DNA of 64,000 nucleotides from Pomphorhynchus laevis (taxonomy: Eukaryota; Acanthocephala; Palaeacanthocephala; Echinorhynchida; Pomphorhynchidae), in the NCBI GenBank assembly GCA_012934845.2, contig WNNJ02003008.1:62001-126000 (forward strand), given 5' to 3'. Below are positions 54,004 through 64,000 of this stretch, in pieces (within the stretch, counting starts at the first letter, position 1; every line of letters begins with the position of its first letter). The notes below the pieces were generated by a model. The model saw only the letters and a program-made list of their open reading frames with translations. It was not told the DNA's origin and made no database searches. Made by a program: the position numbers and the translations under genes.

Positions 54004-57000
54004 ATGGGAGGATCTATTAGCGCTCCTGGCTTAGCTCCAGAATGGGGCACTGAGGGATTTCACGTTTTACAAGTATGTATATTTCTAAATATTTTACGTT
54101 TATTTTTTTATTTTAGACTCAACAGCATTCACCTGCTTATTACGCTGGTATCCAGTCTTACTTTGATTTTATTGTGGCGATAAATGGTCACCGATTGGTA
54201 AGAAACTTGCTATTGTGGATAAGGAACCTAAAATTGGGATTATGATACATAATATTATTTTTGTCTTCGTGCAAACAGAAGTTTTGAAAGTCTTTAAGTT
54301 TTTAAACGTCCTATAAAAAGAATTTTATCATTTTAGTAAAGTTATATTTTTTAATTTGTTTCATTTAGCATCCACTAAAACAATTTTAGTGGATGCTAAA
54401 TGAATCTATTTTAATGCTATTTTTTATTTGAGAATAAATTTTAATTTTTGAATTTATAATTTTTTATAATAACTATTGATAAATTCGTTCATTTAACTAA
54501 CTTCATTTAGTGCCAACTTCATTCGTTCACTAACTTCATTTAGTGCCAACTGTTTAATGCATTTTATACATACAGATATTTATATAGTATATATAAATAT
54601 ATAAATAAATAAATAAATATATATATAGTTAAATGTGCGTAATTATTAACTGAGCGCTTACTTGGAATGATGATAATAAGTGTTTAAATTACTTAATGTG
54701 AAAAACTATTGATTTTTTATTTGAAATAATTTCTTAATTAATATTTTATTAAATTATTAAATTTAATAGTTTAAAATCAAATTCCTATAATCAATTATTT
54801 ATTCAAATTACTTACTTCATTTCTTTAATTTCAAAAGTTTGTATAAAATATACAATACAACGAGTAGAGCCAAAATAATTTTAAAGAATCGTTCTATAAC
54901 TTATTAGAAACTTATTTAATCTAAAGCTGTTTGTAAAGTATATAGCATGAAATCTAAAACCGACCTTGTTAATGAAATTATCATGGACTAAATACGTTTT
55001 GTGTTTTCACGCTAATCGTTCGAAATTGGGAGAATTTTTTTTAATTGTTATTTATTTATTTTTATTGTATTTTTTAAGCAATTTTTTATTTGTTGAAAAA
55101 TAGATATATACGTAAAGCAGCTACCTGACAGTGTGTCCAAAAAATGGTACTCGAAGACGAAATCATTTACACGTCTTTGGGAATTAAACTGTGTGTTGCG
55201 AACCCACATAGTAGATATAGTTTTCATCAATGTCATAGTATTCTAATGTTCTCGCTATACGAAATATTTTTACCTAAAGTTGATTTAGTAGCGATACACT
55301 GCAACAGGTTCAGATTTAGATCTCCAATTGTTCAGATCCAATTGTTCCTTACATTGATAATATAATCGGATGAAACGTCCCTCGTTCTTCTTTCAATATT
55401 CTTTCACCATATTTAGCGTACTTACGGCGTTGATGATACTTGCTACAATCTTTAGGTTTCTTGTTAATGCAAGACGGTGCAAAATGAATGTTTACACAAA
55501 TATCTAAAAACGATCGCACCATGCTTTCACCAAACAATCTCTCGCATTAAACACAGAACGAAATTGATCATCTCACAAGTCGTCACTGTTTTAAACTTAA
55601 TGCTTTTGGGTATTTATTGTAATTAAAGTTTAATTGATACGTCGTAACGACGTATTAACTGAAACCTTAATGAATTAGATTAAACATGAATTTGATTTGA
55701 TTCAATGTATAGCAATTAGATTCGTAATTATGTAAACAAATTAGTTTTCGAAATTAGTTAACTAAAATTGCTATAAAATCAACCTAAAAAGACAAAATTC
55801 ACATTATTTTACTCTCCAAATTCGAAACGCAAAGTTTTGTGGTTTGATTGATAATTGAACCGCAAAGTTTAGTGTTTAATTCTTTTGCAATTAAATCGCG
55901 TATAATGATGTGCCTTATGTTTGTCGCATCACCTATTCTACAAGACAAAGCATGAGTGATCGTCGCTCGTTTTTTCACACATTTGCATGCAAGTCAAATT
56001 TCCCCAATTTCTAATGATCACATACGTACTGAATATTCGTATTCCCTCTCTGCAAATTCTTCTGGGTATGATGTGCCTAAGTCACCATGTTTGTTGGCTA
56101 TGTGCAAATTTTCATGAATTCTTTATTTATGACGTTCTGTCCGTCTTAAGTTTGGGATATTAAATATTCCTAATTGATTCAGCAAGATGTTCAGAGAGTT
56201 TAGGATCATTCGGGCATGTGTGTATTAAATAAGTTCTTGTTTTGCAATTAGTATTGTTCAGATAGATGATTTAATATTTTAATCCTGTTGTTTACTTTTT
56301 TTGTTACAATTTTTTAACAAATGATGGTGTTACGCATGGTGAGCCGAGTAAAGTAATTATGTCACCAGCTATTTTTATACCGGATCCATCGAATACTTGA
56401 TTTCCTTTTATAAGTATTTGAGAATGAACTAGCAAAATACATTTTTATATTGTGAATATATTGCATACACGAGCCGCTTTTCTTAACTGGTCGGTTTGAT
56501 ATTATCCTCGTGTGGTTGTTTGATTCCTATCAGCATCACTGTACACTACAATCAGCGTGGGTGGACCTCATCAGCAGTGAGCCCACGCCTACATTTCGTG
56601 TTTCGGTCCTTTTACTGCTTTTGCTGATTCCTTGTCGCCGAAATGCTGGTTTATATTTGGCTTATATACCAAATTACACAATTAATGTGTTCTATATTTG
56701 GTGTGGGCGGTAACTAATATTCGCAATTCGAATCCACCACCCACCGATTTTTTATTCCGTTTTTATACGAAATGTTCACTGGACAGTAAACCGTAAGCTG
56801 TCTTTTTACTATTGTGAATATATTGCATACACGAGCCGCTTTTCTTAACTGGTCGGTTTGATATTATCCTCGTGTGGTTGTTTGATTCCTATCAGCATCA
56901 CTGTACACTACAATCAGCGTGGGCGGACCTCATCAGCAGTGAGCCCACGCCTACATTTCGTGTTTCGGTCCTTTTACTGCTTCTGCTGATTCTTTGTCGC

Positions 57001-59892
57001 CATTCCTTGTCGATTCATTGTAGTGTACAGTGATGTTGATAGGAATCAAACAACCACACGAGGATAATATCAAACCGACCAGTTAAGAAAAGCGGCTCGT
57101 GTATGCAATATATTCACAATAGTAAAAAGACAGCTTACGGTTTACTGTAATACGTATATAAGTTCTGTTATAGGTCCAACAGCTCAGGCGTTATCTGCAT
57201 CCCATCTATAAAAAACTCGATTCGAGCATGTCTGTAATTCTTTAAGGAGCGGAATAGAGGGTTCAGCGAATGATGCCACCACCACTGGATTGTGTAAATC
57301 TTCGTGTGACAAGATAATTTTTTATTTAACACAAAGTTTAGGAGACTTAAAATAACCAACTGTCTGTTTGTCAAGTCAAATGCATTACATGCATCGATCT
57401 GTAGAATTCCACAGTTTGAATTTTTATCAAACCGTTCTTTAATTGAATGTATCGATGCTTCGGATTCACAGTGTTGTCCTGCAAAAGAACGGTAGTCAAC
57501 ATTTTTCTCTAGGATCCTTCTACTTACTTCATATATTCCTATTGGGCGTATTCCTGTCTGTTTGTCCAATGGAATCAGTATGCTAACCATCAATATTATT
57601 TTTGCTTAGTTTGTCGGTTGAAACTCTAATTGTCAATTCGGGCATGACATCTGATAACCATAATTCATTGTAAATCATATCAATCATTTGCATTTAGACC
57701 AGAGGGTTCGCAACTGCCATTCGACGTATGGATGCCATTCTAATTGTGCCATGGTCAATTGATAAAAAGATGCTAGGATGATGCGTTCGACAATTTAAGA
57801 TGTCGGATTTTAGCAGTCGTTCAAAAGTTAAAAGTTAAAGTTTTAGGATGCAGCTGCCTTAATTTCTGCAGTACATTGATATCACCGATTTGGGTAGAAC
57901 AATCATGACACTACAAGTTTTTTATATGTGCCACTCTTGACTTGAATGTGATATGACCAATTAAATTTTCTAACATTCAATGTCCACCCATTTCTTATCT
58001 GTTTCATTACCTTTCCTTTTCCAAATTGTCACTAAAGCAAATCGACGATCAACTGACCTTACCAGCACCCTTGACCAAAACCACCTAATCACAATGTAAT
58101 TGTTAAGCCAGGCAACGGGATAAGTGACTGGAATTTTAAATCATAGCAAATAATTTTTGATTTCATGAATGATTTCATGTTTTTATTTTATTATTTGTTT
58201 GTATGTACATTTACACCCATGCCGAAAGCATCCAGTGACAAAATAAATTGACATAATAATCTCAGATTATTATATTTATTGCTCATTTTAGTTTTATTAT
58301 TTCTTATCTTCAAACTTATTAGATTTGATTTTATTAAAACTAAAATATAATAAAATATGACGAAATGCAATGTAGAGGTTAGATGGATATATAATCGAAA
58401 CGCGTTTGCTAATAAAACACTTGGCTTAAATCTTCAAATATTTTTTTGCAATTTTGTACTTGTTACAATCTCAATACAAATTATATATGGAATCTTAAAA
58501 TGATCCCAGACTGCGATTTCAATCCTACAACAGATATACACATAATCTATTAAATATTAATATATTTATAAATTATAAAATATTTTTAGGATAAAGATGA
58601 CAACACACTGCGAGCGGTTTTAAAAGAACAGGTTAACAATCCTATTCAGTTATGCATATACAGCACAAAACATAAGAAACTTCGCAATGTTGAAGTAACG
58701 CCGAAAGACGACTGGGGTGGGCCTGGCTATCTTGGAATTAGTATCCGATTTTGCTCTTTCGCACAAGCAAATGAAACAGTCTGGCATGTTACGGTTTGTA
58801 TTTTCATTTAATCTTTAATAGTGATAAAAATCTTATATCTTATTGTGACCGTAAATTTATAAATTCAACAAATTTATAAATTCGACTTTTTGTTGACGCT
58901 TTGCCAAAAATTATCACGAACAATCCAAACCAATAGTTCAAGCTTAACTAGATTATAAATTTAAACGTCAGCTCAAATATTGAACATTTTAACAACATAA
59001 TTTTTGTTTAATTTTTGCAAATTTATCAATGAACTAGTTTTGTATTTATAAAACGGTCAGCTCAACAACATAATTTTTGTTTAATTTTTGCAAATTTATC
59101 AATGAACATAACTAGTTTTGGATTTATAACAAGATTTCTTATGTTAGTATTATTTTAATTTCTTTACGCAAAATATACTTTGAAAATCCTCAAGATTTTT
59201 TCACGACATTAAATTGAACTTAAGTGACGACTTAGTTTTGATACGATATAGAAATACTATAAAATTATAATTAACGTATTAATTATTAAGATATTATATG
59301 AATAAAATTATATTTTTTGCTTATATAATTAATATATTAACATATTTTATGTTTATAACATATATTTTATGTTAATTATTCATATTTCATATTTTATATT
59401 TTATACTTATCAAGTATATCATTGATTTCCAATGAATTACTAAGATAATAAATATTTTTATATTCAATATCTAAATATGATCAAGTATTTTATTTTGTAT
59501 TTCGATTTTTTTAACTTTTGTATTATTAATTATTATTAATAATAATATATATATTATTAATTTTTTATTTTTATCTTATTTTAAATGACCACATCATTTA
59601 ATTTACATTCATCATTTCTTTTACAAATAGTTGTATATTAAAATATATATTATAATATATATGGTATATATATTGATATCAAACAATTCGACCAACAAAA
59701 CCAAATAAAGTTATTTAAAATTTTCGATTTTCAATATGCCATCTGCCTTATTGTTGGGTTTTTGATTAGTTGTATGAGTTTGTTAAATATATTCAATCTA
59801 TTTAGGAAGTACTACCAGGATCGCCAGCTCAAGCAGCTGGCTTGATATCAAATTATGACTATATCATTGGAAGTGATGTCGTCCTATCGAGT
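54004..59892 (+). CDS. GRASP55/65-type Golgi reassembly stacking protein, first four coding exons (partial)
   Basis: Exons: 54004-54072, 54117-54197, 58590-58793, 59806-59892. All introns lie between codons, with GT donors and TTTAG-type acceptors. Together they give 147 residues of the conserved GRASP domain. Exon 1 starts MGGSIS, an N-myristoylation signal (Gly2, Ser6), then GTEGFHVLQ. Exon 2 ends the first PDZ strand set (HSPAYYAGIQSYFDFIVAIN). Exon 3 holds LRAVLKEQVNNPIQLCIYS, VTPKDDWGGPGYLGISIRFC and ANETVWHV. Exon 4 begins the second PDZ repeat (LPGSPAQAAGL, DYIIGSD). GRASPs are peripheral Golgi proteins that tether cisternae by PDZ-PDZ contacts and help unconventional secretion. The second PDZ remainder and the Ser/Pro-rich tail must lie beyond 64000. 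Intron 1 is only 44 nt; intron 2 is 4.4 kb and filled with repeats; intron 3 is 1.0 kb. An in-frame ATG at 53977 would add nine residues and abolish the myristoylation signal, so 54004 is preferred. Confidence 0.92.
54362..54402. repeat. Perfect 19-bp hairpin in GRASP intron 2
   Basis: CATTTAGCATCCACTAAAA and its exact complement with a 3-nt loop. Nearby, TTCATTTAGTGCCAACT occurs twice (54482-54555). Confidence 0.6.
56563..56609 (-). ncRNA. Hammerhead-like core, permuted (type II order), copy 1
   Basis: Minus strand 56609-56563: GGACC, GAA, ACA-CGAAA-TGT (helix III, 3 bp), A (cleavage residue after GT), GGCGTGGGCTCACTG, CTGATGA, GGTCC. Helix II GGACC/GGTCC is 5 bp and perfect, and both core boxes are intact. 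The order is that of a type II hammerhead (open at helix II). Helix I closes poorly at the core. Confidence 0.4.
56925..56971 (-). ncRNA. Hammerhead-like core, permuted, copy 2
   Basis: Same 47-nt arrangement as at 56563-56609 in the second direct unit, with identical core boxes and helix II. Here an 8-bp GCGTGGGC/GCCCACGC hairpin competes by enclosing the CTGATGA box. Confidence 0.4.
57601..58589. other. Right part of GRASP intron 2
   Basis: No further feature recognised; AT-rich towards the acceptor at 58587-58589. Confidence 0.4.
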
Positions 59893-61139
59893 GTAAGTTA
59901 AATTGTCTTTCTAATAAAGATAATTTCACAAACATTTACCAATAAAACGTTATCGCGGGCATATTATTCACCATATACACTATCTTTACTAATGATAATA
60001 AAGTTAATGTGATATTTCGATATCCGCCTTTTTTACTTAAAAAATAAAATATAGAAATCACAATATTTTCACATCTGAGATATCAGAGGTAATAAAAATA
60101 TCGATTTTTTAAATTAGTATGCTCTTCCTTATTAGTTTCGATCGCTAAGTAGTTGCAAGATTGATTAATAATTAATAATTTATGAAGTCGCAAGATTTAT
60201 TGACATCACATGAGTTTTGAATATCCCTTATTTGCTGCTATTTGGATATTATCTCATTTGCTGCTGTTTGTTATAATCATCATTATCCACATATGTAAAA
60301 TATTTAATACTTTATCTTGTAAATGTCGAGTTAAAATCATTTTCAAAGAGACTATTTTGCTTATCTTTGATTTTAATGATTAAATCTAAAAATACAAAAC
60401 GATTTATGCTCAAATTTGTTTAATGGTTTAATTTGTACTTTGTGATTTTAGAATCACTATATACAAACTCATAATGGTTTAAAATTAAAGTTGCTGCTTA
60501 TTTCTTGCATACAGATAATTCGAATATTTGCTTATACTGCAAATATACTTTTATACTTTTATACTGCAAATGGTAGTTACTGATAAACTTCATCTTTCTG
60601 GCTTGAAATGTTATAAAACTTGCTTTAGGTAATTTTGCAATGTCATTTGTGAACAGTGCTCTATGACTGAAAATGACTTTTTTCACAATCAAGATTCCCA
60701 TAATTGTGTTTTTTTATTTTACGATCTATTCTTAATGTAAACTGCTTCAAATTTTTTCCATTAAATTTCTTATAGGTTATAAGAAATTAAAAGGAATTAA
60801 TTAAAGGAATTAATTAAAAGGAATTTTAAGTTCTTATAGGAACTTAAAAAGTTCCTGTAAGTTTCTGTAAGGATGTTATACTGCTCTCTGCTTTAATCCT
60901 AAATATGTGTCTGCAAACTAGTGTATGAATAACTCCACGAACCAGTTGCCACACAATCGAAAAATTATATTAGCAATATATTAGTTAGCAGTGTGTAAGC
61001 AGATTCCATTATTTTTAAAAATTGAACAAATCGGGTGAAGTCAACGTAAAATGTATTGTAAAAAATTTTTGATCATCATCAGGACCATAACAATGCACAC
61101 ATTACGACGTTCGCTAATTATATTAATTAGCGAACATTA
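59893..61139. other. GRASP intron 4, left part
   Basis: AT-rich intronic DNA without coding matches to the next expected GRASP exon. About 60993-61011 shares GTGTAAGCAGATTCCATTA with 29245-29263. A 60498-60701 minus-strand frame looks like chance. Confidence 0.4.
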
Positions 61140-63993
61140 TATAGATATAGCAGCCTCAAACAACGCAATGTCGATATTGCAGATATTGCAATGTCGATAT
61201 GCCAACCTCAAACAACGCAATGTCGATATTGCAGTTGTTCAGAAAACTAAATGGAAAGGTTACAAAGCGAAAGAGATCGGCGATGGGTATAAGCTTTATT
61301 ACCACGGCACTATCAAAGGACGAAATGGAGTCGGGATCATATTATCTGAGCACTTGCAACAATCTATTACAGCGATACAACGAATCTCAGACCGCATTAT
61401 GTTAGCCGCGTTAGATATCAAAACACGCAGAGTAGTAATAATCTCAGCATATGCTCCTCAACAAGGTTGCTCCGACGAAGAAAAGGACGATTTTTGGCAA
61501 AGACTCAGTGACGCGACCCAATCTGTCAAGGAAGATGAAATTGTCTTCGTAGGCGGAGACCTAAACGGTTATATCGGCTCCGAACATCCTTCGTTCCAAC
61601 GAAACCACGGTGGCCTGGGTATCGGAACTTTAAATGAAGATGGAGCAAGGATCCTTGACTGGGCGCAAGCACAAGACCTTGCACTGTGCAATACTTTCTT
61701 CGCCAAACAAAACTCTCACCTAGTTACGTACTCCAGTGGAAACCACAAGACGCAGATCGATTTTTGGGCATGCCGCCGAACCGATCTTAAACTAGTCAAG
61801 AACACCAAAGTGATTCCCTTCGAACCAGTTGCTAGTCAACACCTCCCACTGGTAATGGATACCCTAATACCAACGCCAATTAACATACTCCCAACGACTA
61901 AACATGCGCATATTAAGTGGTGGAAACATCGAGAATGCGGAGATAAACTAACCCCTGCTCTCCATTTGGCTATCCAGACCACATCATTAACAGAGGATGT
62001 AAACGAGTGTTGGGAATCTGCCGTCCGAAATATATCCAATGCAGCGCAACCAATCCTCGGTGTCACCAAGCCAGGTCGAAAGTTTATTGACAAACAAACG
62101 TGGTTCTGGAATGAAGAGGTCCAACAAGCTGTACGAGATAAAAAGGACGCATATAAAAAGTAGAAACAGTCTCAGCTCTCAGACGATAAAGAACGTTACC
62201 GTATACAAAATAGGATTGCCAAAACGAAAGTGGCAGAGAGCAAAAATAATTACATCGCAGACCTGTACAGTAATCTAGAGTTCCCCGAAGGTGAATGTGA
62301 TATATACCGCCTTGCAAGGTCTCGATCAAATGCCGTCAAAGACATCATTCACTTTGCCCAAATCAAGAGTAAAGATGGAACTATACTGCGAGATGATAGA
62401 GAAATTCAGGACAGATGGCGCGAACATTACAACGAAATATGTAATATAGAATCCCCCTATCCTGGTCTACCTATGGGTATATGCACCTCTGGACCAGTCC
62501 CGGAGATCACAACCGCAGAAGTAGCTGAGTCAGTAAGAAAGATGAAAAACGGAAAAGCTACTGGACCAGATGGAATTCCTGGCGAGGTTTGGAAACTCAC
62601 CGGACTTGCGGGCATAGCTTTTCTCACGCATCTTTTCAACAAAATAGTTCTACAGCACGAAGTACCTAAAGCATGGAAAAGCTCGTTTACAATCCCCATC
62701 TGGAAACAGAAGGGTGACATTGCTAGCTGTAGCTATTATCGCCCTATTCGGTTATTATCCCACACAATGAAAATCTTTGAGCATGTCCTGGACAAAAGAC
62801 TAAGGGTTCTGACTAATATCGCCGTTAACCAGTGTGGCTTTGTCAAAAATATATCAACCACAGATGCCATACAAGCAGCAAGGATATTGATGGAAAATCA
62901 CCGAGAAAAGCAGCAGAGTTTACATATGGCCTTCCTTGATTTGGAGAATGCTTTTGATCGGGTGCCACATTCTCTTATCTGGTACTCCATGCGACAACAC
63001 AGTGTCCAAGAGGAGTACGTTGACTGGATTAAACTGATGTACTCGGACACAACCAGCATAGTACGCTGCGCTAGCGGCGATTCTCAACCATATCCGATCA
63101 CGGTTGGCGTACATCTGGGCAGTAGCCTGTCACCCCTACTAGTCATCTTATGTATGGATACGATTACTTATAAACTGTACAACGATGTCCCGTGGACCCT
63201 CTTATATGCAGACGATGTTATGCTTGCTACCCAAACACGCGAAAACCTGAAACAGCAAGTCCAAACTGTTCTGATCGCCTATCACAATACGGGCTGCGGC
63301 TGAACATTGGTAAAACTGCGTATCTTGAGTTGGGATATCAAGCACCTGGCTCCATCGAGATCAACGGGCAGCTACTCGAAAAGTATACTACCTTCAAATA
63401 CCTGGGGTCCTACCTCTCATCGGATGGTACTATAAATAAAGATGTAAAGGGGCGCCTTAACGCAGCTTGGCTAAAATGGCGAAGCCTTTCAGGAATATTA
63501 TGTGACCGACGAATGCCACTAAAGCTTAAAGCCAAAATCTACAAAACAGTTGTGAGACCGGTTGCATTGTACGCCACAGAATGCTGGCCATCAAATTCAG
63601 ACGCCAAAAGAAAATTGCACACCATGGAGATGAATATGCTGCGCTGATCCTATGGAGTAACACGCCTAGATAGGATTCCGAATACCAACATCCGCCATTT
63701 TTTCGGTGTAACACAAATAAACCTCAAGGCGAGGGAACATCGACTACGATGGTTCGGACACATTCACAGGGCTGACAAAACAGCAGTATGCCGAGCCGAG
63801 CCAATCGTTCAAGGCGTACGATCTCGTGGCCGCCCTAAGAAAAGATGGATGGATACAACCCATGAAGATCTGAATACATGTGACCTAGCGCCAGCTCTAG
63901 CACAAAACCGAGAAGTATGGAGAAGACTTATCAAAGCCGCTGACCCTGGCCTGCCAGGAAAAGGCGAAGAATAAGAAGATATAGATATAGCAG
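61140..63993 (+). mobile_element. RTE-clade LINE, 5'-truncated, with 14-bp target-site duplication
   Basis: TATAGATATAGCAG flanks the element at 61140-61153 and 63980-63993, so the insert is 61154-63979. Endonuclease: VDIAVVQKTKWKG, IGDGYKLYYHG, NGVGIIL, VISAYAPQ, FVGGDLNGYIG, TQIDFW. RT: GKATGPDGIPGEVWKL, YRPIRLLSH, CGFVKNISTTDAI, AFLDLENAFDRVPH, catalytic LYADDVM (about 63205-63225), YLGSYLSSDG. The C-terminus ends in WFGHIH and GRPKKRW. The frame 61051-63303 is interrupted by one TAG (62161); one frame shift near 63290 and a TGA near 63646 follow. The first ~25 endonuclease residues are missing, and a small tandem duplication (CCTCAAACAACGCAATGTCG) sits at the 5' end. Few lesions and an intact target duplication mean a fairly young insertion, in the intron after GRASP exon 4, same strand. 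Confidence 0.88.
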
Positions 63994-64000
63994 ATACTAA

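Larger units (their letters stand above)
56449..57150. repeat. Direct plus inverted repeat block with hammerhead-like cores
   Basis: Unit 1 (56449-56809) and unit 2 (56810 to about 57004) are direct copies with a period of about 361 bp (TTGTGAATATATTGCATACA, then GAGCCGCTTTTCTTAACTGG). 57018-57148 is an inverted copy of the first part of the unit, so unit 2 and this part can fold back. The inverted copy retains CAGTAAACCGTAAGCTGTC in complement. No protein is encoded. Confidence 0.75.
55349..57600 (-). mobile_element. LINE with restriction-like endonuclease, third and oldest copy, in GRASP intron 2
   Basis: Minus strand, same family as 20098-22748. 57593-57168 gives RT motifs (SILIPLDKQTGIRPIGIYEV, then AGQHCESEASIHSIKE and ILQIDACNAFDLTNRQ). 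About 55990-55900 gives the zinc site CKCVKKRATITHALSC and IRHIIIRDL. 55537-55349 gives the C-terminal end (GTFHPIILSM). A repeat block (56449-57150) interrupts it. Strongly decayed. Antisense to the GRASP gene. Confidence 0.6.

Noticed and set aside
61836-62329. Minus-strand frames in the RTE
   Set aside because: Antisense shadows of the RTE coding sequence.
1-64000. tRNA or rRNA genes
   Set aside because: No cloverleaf with A and B boxes and no rRNA-like conserved stretch was found on reading either strand, though weak or decayed ones could be missed without a scanner.

Overview
The window is AT-rich invertebrate animal DNA (roughly two-thirds or more A+T by eye). It holds a few host genes in a dense mix of decayed retroelements. 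The element set is Penelope-like elements (PLEs) of two kinds, CR1-type, I/Jockey-type, RTE and restriction-endonuclease LINEs, a short-LTR Ty3 element and a mariner scrap. Together with a 44-nt intron, this fits an invertebrate such as a worm or arthropod. The phylum cannot be fixed from the sequence alone. No tRNA, rRNA, CRISPR or bacterial-style gene was seen.

Host genes: a beta-1,4-galactosyltransferase in a single exon (3980-5005, minus), with a short decayed second copy in opposite orientation 560 bp away; a single-LIM-domain protein present twice (10056-10406 and 12156-12506, plus) inside a 1,088-bp near-identical duplication with an offset of exactly 2,100 bp; and the first four coding exons of a GRASP55/65 Golgi-stacking protein (54004-59892, plus), whose 3' part lies beyond the window. 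A possible membrane-protein exon lies at 51772-51996 on the minus strand.

Layout: 1-1845 is a GIY-YIG-bearing PLE, followed by a hammerhead-ribozyme fossil at 2020-2061. From 2 to 15 kb there are the galactosyltransferase, the LIM duplication and many locally copied non-coding repeats. From 14.8 to 16.5 kb there are fold-back repeats with hammerhead-like cores. From 16.5 to 22.8 kb there are three LINEs on the minus strand. From 22.8 to 28.6 kb there are nested Naiad-like PLE pieces, a mariner fragment and a 1,235-bp terminal-inverted-repeat transposon. 30.1-33.5 kb is an I/Jockey-type LINE. 34.98-38.84 kb is a whole-looking Ty3 (Mag-like) LTR element with identical 80-bp LTRs. 39-51.4 kb is a graveyard of CR1-type LINEs, including a 60-unit, 20-bp minisatellite lying directly before a LINE ORF1. 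From 54 to 64 kb the GRASP gene carries an old LINE and a complex repeat in intron 2 and a fairly young RTE insertion with a 14-bp target duplication downstream of exon 4.

The most interesting non-coding signals are a conserved interleaved (A-B-C-A'-B'-C') pairing pattern in the 3' region of the Naiad-like PLE, seen in three copies with partly compensating changes, and several hammerhead-ribozyme-like cores in different repeat families.
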